A stretch of DNA of 33,827 nucleotides from Mnemiopsis leidyi. Lineage: Eukaryota > Ctenophora > Tentaculata > Lobata > Bolinopsidae. The stretch is taken from contig JH155698.1 in NCBI GenBank assembly GCA_000226015.1, forward strand, positions 100,945 through 134,771, in the 5' to 3' direction. This document shows positions 23,101 to 32,100 of the stretch, one piece after another (positions within the stretch are counted from its first letter, which is position 1; each line of letters starts with the position of its first letter). Below the pieces are notes generated by a model. It did not search any database. It was given only the letters and a program-made list of their open reading frames with translations, and was not told where the DNA came from. The translations under genes and the position numbers were made by a program.

Positions 23101-26100
23101 TCAGCCAATCACTAAAGCACTGTAAAACGCCAAGACATATTCTCAACAAAATAGTTCAGTTTATTTCCATGGCCACTGCATATGTCGGCACTTGGCCAAA
23201 GTATACAGCATCCTCAAGAATCCACATTAAAATGATGAGGAGAGTACTCCTCTGTGTTTTGTAGATTTGTATTTACAATTTTGACTTTGTGACAACTCTA
23301 TGCACAGCGGGAGATGCGATAGATTATCGTTGTCACTTTGTCACGTAGGCAGGGGAACGTTACATTTTTACTTTCACACACTTTTGTTTGAACTCGAGTT
23401 TACATACCTACGGTACAGAGTACCCTGTGGCCGGTGTTCTATAAGAGAACAGTCGGCAGCCCCGAAGGGCGGGATTAAAGTGAAAGAGTTATATTTATAT
23501 AGGAGACTTTGAAAAAATAAAAGCTTGTGGTTTTTTTATAAGATGAGTGACTGTGGCAGCTAATTACGATTAATTAGGATAATTGATTGGTTTACATTTG
23601 ATTGGTTTACATAAAAGTTAAGATCGATAAGATGAATGCATAATGTAGAAGTTTTCTGGCAATTGAATGATGTTAAGATACTAGTTCGCAGTACACGTTC
23701 CAAACAAACAAAGTTTGTACGTTAATTAACTTGATAGGCTCCCTTATTCCCAGATGTACTCAAGTTTCAAAACAACGTGATACACAGGTGCAGGATACAA
23801 AACCTAGTAATGGCAACTGACAGCGTAATGGTAGTGTTTCTCACAGCTTCTTCAGAGACGAGTTACTGAACAAATACCTATACCCGGACGTCAGAGTTCA
23901 GAAAACTTTTCCCAAAGCACTTCCAGTGGAAATTCGAAGACTACCTTAACTTTAAAATTAGCGTTTGCAATATTCATATCGATTAGATGGAAATAACGCC
24001 GTTCTGTAGCAAACCTTGATCTGTTTCATCTGTTCCAGTTCGTCCAGCAGGAGGTCTCTTTCTTTTCCTATTTCTGTTTTCTGTTTCTCGTAGCTAGCCG
24101 CCGCTTTTTTCTGAGTCTCCATTCGCTCTTCCAAGTCCTCAACTTGTCCCTGAGATAATTTTGTAAGTGGGACGAAGTTTTCAATTCAACATTTTTAAAA
24201 GTAACAAATACAGGATTCACCTTAACAAACAAGAACTACCAAACCAACCGAACGTACAAAACAAACAGAAACTAACTAACTTGAAGAAACAAACAGAAGT
24301 ACAGAACGAACAGAAACTTATAGTACAAAACGATCAGAAACTTAAAGAAACAAACAGAAATACAAAACAAACTACTCAAACCTGGTACTTGTTCCTCATT
24401 TCCTTGAGCATGTTCTCATGTTCGTCTCTCTCCTTCTGTAGCTCCTTCTTCAGGCCCTCCGCTTCCTGTTCCCTCTTGTTTCTAAGATCTTGTAGTACTG
24501 CTGTGTTGTCCACACTTGTCATCAACTCATTGTTTATCTTCTGTAACTCCTGCAGGACATTTAGTTTAAATATTTATTTTACTTTTAATATTAAATCCCA
24601 ATATATAACAATAATTATTTCACGAGAAAACTATTAGACACTCAAATTGCGTAATGGATCATTTCATTATGTACTTTATGTTTTCCCCCTAAAGAGGCTA
24701 CAATGTTCAGCAAATCCAACGCTAATTCTAAGGTCAAAATCTTTTCAAGCAAGCTAGAACATATTTTTGGGTTATATTTCCGTAATGATGCACCCTATGC
24801 CCTGCACTTAGCTCGCTTATAGGGTACCCAAGACAAAGTGCTTCAAAGAGAAGCTATGGGAACCTAAGGCCATGTACATTCTGTGTAATGAATCAGGAAC
24901 AATCCCAACTCCCAAGCGATGAAGTGACAGCTAAGGACAACAAAAAGTAATTGTCTCAAATTAATAATAGTTTAATCGTCCGGAAGACAGGTGCGGTTCC
25001 TTGAATGATAACATATTGAGATAAGAATCGAACAATTTTATCCTGGTACCATGCCAAGAACTGTCAGCAGAGATGATAACCCGGATCAAACAGATTGTCT
25101 TATTATAGAACAGTATAGGGAGGTAACGTATCAATTGTTGGTTGACAAAGTGGCGATATAACAGTTAGTGATGATAGCGCAGGGAATTTAGACAGAACTG
25201 CAGACAACTGTAACCTCAGCCAGGCAGATCTGTTATACAGTACGGCAAGAGGACTGTTCTGAGTTCCCTTGTAACATTTACGGTTCACTGTCTTAACTAA
25301 CTGCATACAATCGTGCAGTCAGGTAAATTAGCTCCACAAGTCTCAAGTTCAGCTTCAAGTTCCTCAATAGATACTCCTAAGCAAAAAACGGTTACGGCGT
25401 AAAACCATTCACGTCCTAACAGCAGTAATAGTAGCAGGGATACACCTACCTGGTGATGCCTGTACGCCTTTAGAGGGATCGTGATAACAGACAAGGATCT
25501 GTTCACTCTAGGAGCAACAGACATGGCGACAAAAACAAGAGGCTGTTCTCAGTGGATAAGATCTAGAATAAGAGATAATACTCTAGAATATTCGAACAGA
25601 GATAACAGTTACCGCTACACAAAGGGTTATGATAACACAGTCAATACTAGCAGGGTGTTTTAATGAACTGACGTATGTCAGGGGGACAGAGAGGGAGATG
25701 GAGTTTAACAAGATATTGATATGCAGCCCCAATATGAGATCCAGGGTCCAGAGTAATTATAGTAGTCCAGGTCCTTATCAGACCATCTTATACACGTGAT
25801 TATGAACCAGGGACTACAGCCATTTGAAGATATTGGATACAGAGTGGAAAGCCGTGACTTTTAGGATGATATCTAAGAGGCAACCATAAACCTGGTATAG
25901 AAGAAACACGGGTAGAAGAAAGAAGTTAGGGTGGAAGTCACCAAGCAACATTCTGAAACCAGGGCATGGGAGGGAAACTTTTCTCGATAATTAGCTGCTG
26001 AAAGAACGGCCAACTCCAAACTTTTTTTCGTGTTAAGCCGAAAAACCGTTATACTCACATTATTGAACCCCAGACTGGCGAGTCTCTTGAGGATGCCATG

Positions 26101-29100
26101 CTTGACAGATTTTCGGCCTGGCATCTCCAAATAGTTCAGCTCAACTACCAACTAAACAGCATGTCTGCCAAAACGTAAGATCGCAAAATACCTGACTAAC
26201 GAACAAATGATCGGGGTAGAAACTGATGTTGTGACGAAGTCTAGGGAAGCAAAAATAGAACAATCACGTATATCGCATCAGGGAAACCATTGAAAGTAGT
26301 GGCGAGGGTTTGCATCATGTAACCAGGGTACCCTGACATAATGCGTCTATGTGTACATGAGTGTGTGACTCAACACTTGCTCTACTCTCTCTCTCTCCCT
26401 ACGAAACTCCGCCCAGTCCACCACTTCATGCAGCGCTCTGTCCGGGATTCCGTCAGGCAGCTGTTCGGTAATCCGTGACAACACCGCCCGGCAAGAACCG
26501 GTAAACGGTCGGTAGTTGACCGGTTAAGAATCAGTAGTTGTCCGGTTTAGAGCCGGTTCGTTTGGAAAAGAGAGGGAGCCGACAGGGATCTGGAGTTGCC
26601 GACTTAGTGAGTTGTAAGTTTGAGAGGAGTGTCGTTCGGAGAACTGGTAACGAGATACAACTCTAATAGAGATACGGGCGGGGAGGCAGCCAGATCAGAT
26701 TTAAATTGTTGTTTTATTCACGTAGTCAGTAAACAACAACTCCGGTTTCAATGATTGCACTGTCTTGCCCTCTTAGAGATTAAAAAACGATAAGAAGAGC
26801 CGAAAAACACTGTCTTCTAAGAGGCAAGAACACGTCTTTAAGTGAAGAAGGACACTAGCAAGTCCGGATTTCACAGATACTCCTCACGGCTAGGGCTCAT
26901 ATTTGGACAAATTATTAAAATACAACATCGAGACTCAATTGACGACTGACCTCGTTAAGATCACGCTTCAGTTTATCAGTCCGCTTGTGAGCAGCTCTCT
27001 CCGCCTCCAGATCTTCTGACAAGTCGCTCACTTTGTTCTCCAGCTCTCTCATCTTCTTCTCGATGTTGCTTCTCATTGTGGCGTCGTCTTCAGATCTGGG
27101 TAGTACCGAGTCAGACAAGTCTCATCGACCTGTGTTTTGATTTTTTCAAAATCGAATATAACCAAGAGTTTTGTGAGATTGTCTATAGATACGATTTTAG
27201 AAGACAGTTCAAGAAGTTTATTCTTTAACAAGAAGTTTATTCTTTAAAATTAAAATTCGGTTGACAGGCAGGGCGTACAGTAGACAGAAGTTTTAGCGGT
27301 GCCACTGCGACAGAAAGTAAAATCACGGTGGTAATTTCACAACAATTTGCCGTACTTGAGGGTAAGTCTGGCGACGTCCTCCATCGTTTTGTCAAGAGAG
27401 TGCTGAAGTTCCGCTACTCTGTTCTCTCTGTCGTTCAGGGTGTCTTGCAGGGAGTGTATCGTGTTTTCTAACTTTCTCTTCTGTTTGTCCAGTGCTTCGT
27501 GTGCCTGGAGTAGGTACGGTTATATCAGAACCAAGAAAACGAACTCTCACGACAGAAACAAGGTTTGAGAATTAATTGATTAACAAATCAAAGTTGCTGC
27601 ACTCTAACCTTTTCTTCTTTCTGGAGCTTATCCTCCAGTTCCTGCAACATGGTTTCTAGTTTCACTTTCTGTTTCGTTAAAGCTTTCCCCTTGTCCTCCT
27701 CCTCAATGAGCGCTGACTGGGTGTCCTTGAGCCGAGCATCCATCTGTGCTTTGTCTCTTGTCATCTGACAAAACCCTCAGTTAAAACGTGGAAATAACAA
27801 CTAGTAGTAAATTTAACCACTAAATTTTGACCCATCCATTACATGTTCTAAATCTAAATTCTTGAAACGCTATGCTACCATTATCATTTTTAAACTAGAA
27901 AGTCACACAGAAGTGACAACACAGTTGTCGCACCTTAGCAATATTGTCCTCCCTGTTAGCCAGACTGTCCTCAATCGCTTTCAACTTGTTCTCCAGTTGC
28001 TGTTTTTCGATGGACAGCTTCTGTCGAGCATTACCCTCGTCAGCAAGTCTGGGGAGACGAGATAGTTTAGATCACAGAGCTTTGATTTGGGGAGGGAGCT
28101 TGTTGGGAAGAGTTACTGGATATTGACAAGACTGGTAAAAGGTTTTTACAATTACACAGATCTAAGATCATAAAGCTGCACACTAAACAGTGGGTATGGT
28201 ATATGGTTGTTACAAGTCTAATGGTAATGTCACACAGGATTCTTGTTGTAATCATTTTATGAAGGTACCATTATGATAATTGTAGTGAATATCAAGTTCA
28301 ATATTTCTGTATCACACAAGCTTCGAACATTAACAAGAGATTTATCTTCCTTCACCCAAAAAGACGGAAGGAAAATCCCATGTACGGCCATATTTCTACC
28401 AAGCATAACAGGACAGCAAGCCCGAAGATTATACTGAAGATTCGCCAAACAAAGGATTCAAACAGTGCCGTACCGCTGATTAAGACTCTTCTGTGAGAGC
28501 AGCGCTCGATTCATGGCCGGAGCGGATCAGATCATGTGGGGGAGATGGTATCCATTACGTCACGGTCAAGTGGATCACTACATGGCTTCACACAGCATAA
28601 CGGTAACTACACAAATTGTACAGCGACTGGAGCACACTGTATACACACACTCAATTCTTGTTGTGGTGTTCTAATTGATAAAATTCGCTAATTAAGCACC
28701 ACTGCCTGACCGGTTGAGCTAATTATAACCGGGGTTACCAAAACGTCAAATCTAATCCAGTCTGTGTTATCTGACAGCGGCCAGGGCCGGTTATCGAGTT
28801 TTGGCCGGTGTTCATTAGATCAGGAGAGAGGAAGCTTCCAGGCCAACAATCCTGCACGGAGGTGAGGTAGAGAAGATGGGAAGAAGTAGGTAGAATGAGA
28901 GATTAAAGCTTGACCTAGAGTAAATAGGTCGGTTTAGGTGCTATCGTTTCAGTTTAATTAGAGATAGTTGAATGGCTTCAGTCCACTGTCCTGTCAGCTT
29001 GTTACCCAGTCTAAATTTAAGTACTGTTAAACATAGTCGGATATCTCAGTACACGAAACAGTAAATATGGGTTGAACCTAAATGTGAAGATTGAATGCAC

Positions 29101-32100
29101 AAAAGTAATTAAGAGGCTAAAAATTGTAGAGAAAGCTCTGCTTACTGACTAGCAGTTTTCTTAGCTTTGAACAGAGATTTAAGTCCCATTCTGGCTCCAG
29201 GGTGCAGATGTAGGAACACTTCAATACAAACTACATGCTGAAACTAGCGAACTATAGCAACCAGGGCGATCCCCGTAAGTAACACACGAGAAACATGTAT
29301 AATTGACAATAGTGAGACTGCGTCTTGTATAGAGTAGTACAACAGTGTTGTTGTGTGTTATATAATTATATATAAATATATATTATATATCATATATATA
29401 TGCTACTTTATGAGAGCCACGTACTGATAAGAAGTGATAAGACTTATGTTGTAGTACTTCTATTCTGTCAGAAACTTGGCTACTGATCGCGAGGTCAAAT
29501 AATCTTGCTTAACACATTTTTTTCCTATTCATCATGTGATCAAAAATGCAAAAAGGGCATGATTTATAAGTAAGGAATTCTACTTGAACTGCGTGTGACG
29601 AAAACCGTAAGATGAGATGATTATTTCCTTTAGTTTAAGATAAAATTTGACGCAACGACTTAACAGCAGTGTTTTATTGTAATGAGTCTTATTATAGCGA
29701 TTTGTAATTGTACGGGTTTACTACGGAAGTAATCATCTTATCAATATATTCATTTAACAAACGTGTTATCGGACGTCTAAATAAAAGTTAACAATCATCG
29801 ATCAGCCACAAAAAGATTTCCAGAAAATCAAAAGAAAGATGGTGTTCGACCCTCTGACAAAAGCTAAAGTGAAGAAGATCTCAACTAACGACACAAACAA
29901 GATAAATTACTTGAACACTCACGTGGCTTCTAGCTCAGCGATGGTCCCCTCGACACGTTTCTTCTCAGACATAATCTTCATGTTCTTCTCCTCCTCCGAA
30001 TCTATCCTCTCTTCCAAGTCGTGGATGTACTCCTCCAATTCTGCTTTCTTAGTTGCCAGCCTAACTCGTTGCTACGATTGCAAGATTTGTGTTAGACGAG
30101 ATGAAAGTAAGAACGCAGAACATTTGTCGGCTGCAAAACAAGATGCCTTTCAAACAAAACCAACTGTTAAAATTATAATTAGCTCTAAAATCATAATTAA
30201 AACAGTTCCGGCATGATTAATTATTCATGATGCATAATTTGCATATTCATGACGGTGCAGCAAATTTACAGTGGCTTAAATTGACGTCTTTTGAAGGGCC
30301 AAATTTTACCGCACTTAAGGAGGATAATCAATTAATTTCAGAATTAGAGTAGTTTACACGGCAGAGGCACGACCCCAGTGTATTAGTAGTCAATGATACG
30401 ACTTATATATAGCGTTGAATAGTAGTTACTGCAGTAGTACTACACGAAGATACTACCACAGGTTACTACTTCTATTATACAGCAAAAGTACAGTATACAT
30501 TAGTATACATTAGTTACAATACATCAGTTTACTATACAACAGTACAGTATACATTAGTATACTATACATTCGTATACTATACATTAGTATACTATACAAC
30601 AGTCTAGTGTACAACAATGCAGTACACATCAACATAAAGCTAACAGGCGAAGTTAAGGTGGTCTCTGGTCTGCTGGATAACTTATATTTTTAATCAGTTT
30701 TCCGACATGTAGTATGGATATTAATTAATTGTAATACTTTCTGATTGATGGGAAGCTGCAGATTCTGCTGCCGGTCAGCACAAAAGATGGGCAGTGCACT
30801 ATGTTATACGTGTCTATCAAATTCAAGTATTTGTGGTAGCTGCCTGAGACCTACAACTAGCTGTTGCTTTCGTTTTCGGAGGTACAAAATCAGAAAAAAA
30901 AACCTCTTAAAACTCACATCGTCAGCTTCAGCGGCCATCTCCTTTTCCCTAAATATCTGCTCGTTCAAAAGCGCCCTCTCTTCCATCGTCTTCTTCAGCA
31001 GAGCCTCAATCTCTTCCATCGTCTGCTTGTCTTTGTTGTGTTGATCCTGCACTTTCTTCAGTTCCTCCTCACGCTCATGTATCTCCTTGTCACGGGATGT
31101 CACCTGCAGGGCGACATGGTCACGTGATTTGAACTCTGTGTTTACCCTTTGACTGATTTTATGGGTAAACTTGTAAATTTAAGTGTTTTCTACTTAATCA
31201 AATTACCAAAGTGCTTAATTTAGATAAGTTTCTATCAGCGTAAATGGTTGGTGTTTCATCAGACTTTCAGAGGTTGGCAATTAAATCTCACTAACTTGAA
31301 GAAGAGGCTTGACTTTAGTAAAGAGACGCCACCACTGCCAGTTTCTAAGTTTTAGGTAGCACTTTCCGTTCCTTTGTAACACTTGAATTGCTTTGTGCTG
31401 CTGAATCAGCTTCTTAAAGTTCTCAACTGCCAATTTTCCTCGTGCAAGAGCCTGAAAAAAGGGGAGATCAAAAGTTCGGACACTTCACAATCTGCCAGGG
31501 TTTATCATCCCTGTTACCTGAGCAAGTTACACAAAATTATATCACTGATCAAATTTATAGTTGATTAAAAACCTGAATTCCGATGATGAGGACCCTCAGT
31601 TTCTCGTCTCTCTCAGACTCCAAGTTGGCAAGAACTCCAGCCCTGAAGAATATCTTGGACTTTCCGATTCTGTACAGACGGGGATCTAGGTCAAGTTGAT
31701 TCAACATCGCTGTTGCAGCTTTTCGTCCGTCCATGAAACCAGGAGGAATTGCATTGGGAGTTAAGATCTCGTATCTGAAATGGGTGATACTTCAGTTTTA
31801 CAGTGTCATCGAAGTCGCGACAAGGGAATGTCAATAGTCGTGGGGTTTTTGATATATTGTCTGTAGATGAGTGTCTTCGTTGGAGTTTTCAAAAGATTTA
31901 GTATCTGCTATACACCGCAAAGTTACACAGGACACTTCAGGTCCCCTTGATAAGTTTGAGGACATCGCAAGTGGCCGTCCTAATGAATGAGTGTAGCGTG
32001 CAAGTGTATGCTAGTTGGAATTTTGATGCCCGTAGAAGTCTATGATGTGTAGTGCAAGAATGTGAGAGTGACATTCCATCATGACTTCTACATGTGAAAT

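Larger units (their letters stand above)
24550..26950. other. 2.4-kb myosin intron with unassigned exon-like ORFs
   Basis: The protein is continuous across this intron, so nothing here is required for myosin. It holds two minus-strand protein-like stretches (26059-26151, 26347-26505) and a CCGGT-rich short repeat (26497-26560). Confidence 0.5.

Noticed and set aside
24167..24637. 156-codon plus-strand ORF
   Set aside because: It is the antisense shadow of myosin exon K plus AT-rich intron.
25315..25380. Minus-strand EELEAELET segment as an extra or alternative myosin exon
   Set aside because: It resembles the rod at the right place, but the constitutive exons J and K already join with correct phase and spacing, the stretch is short, and the frame and donor do not fit.
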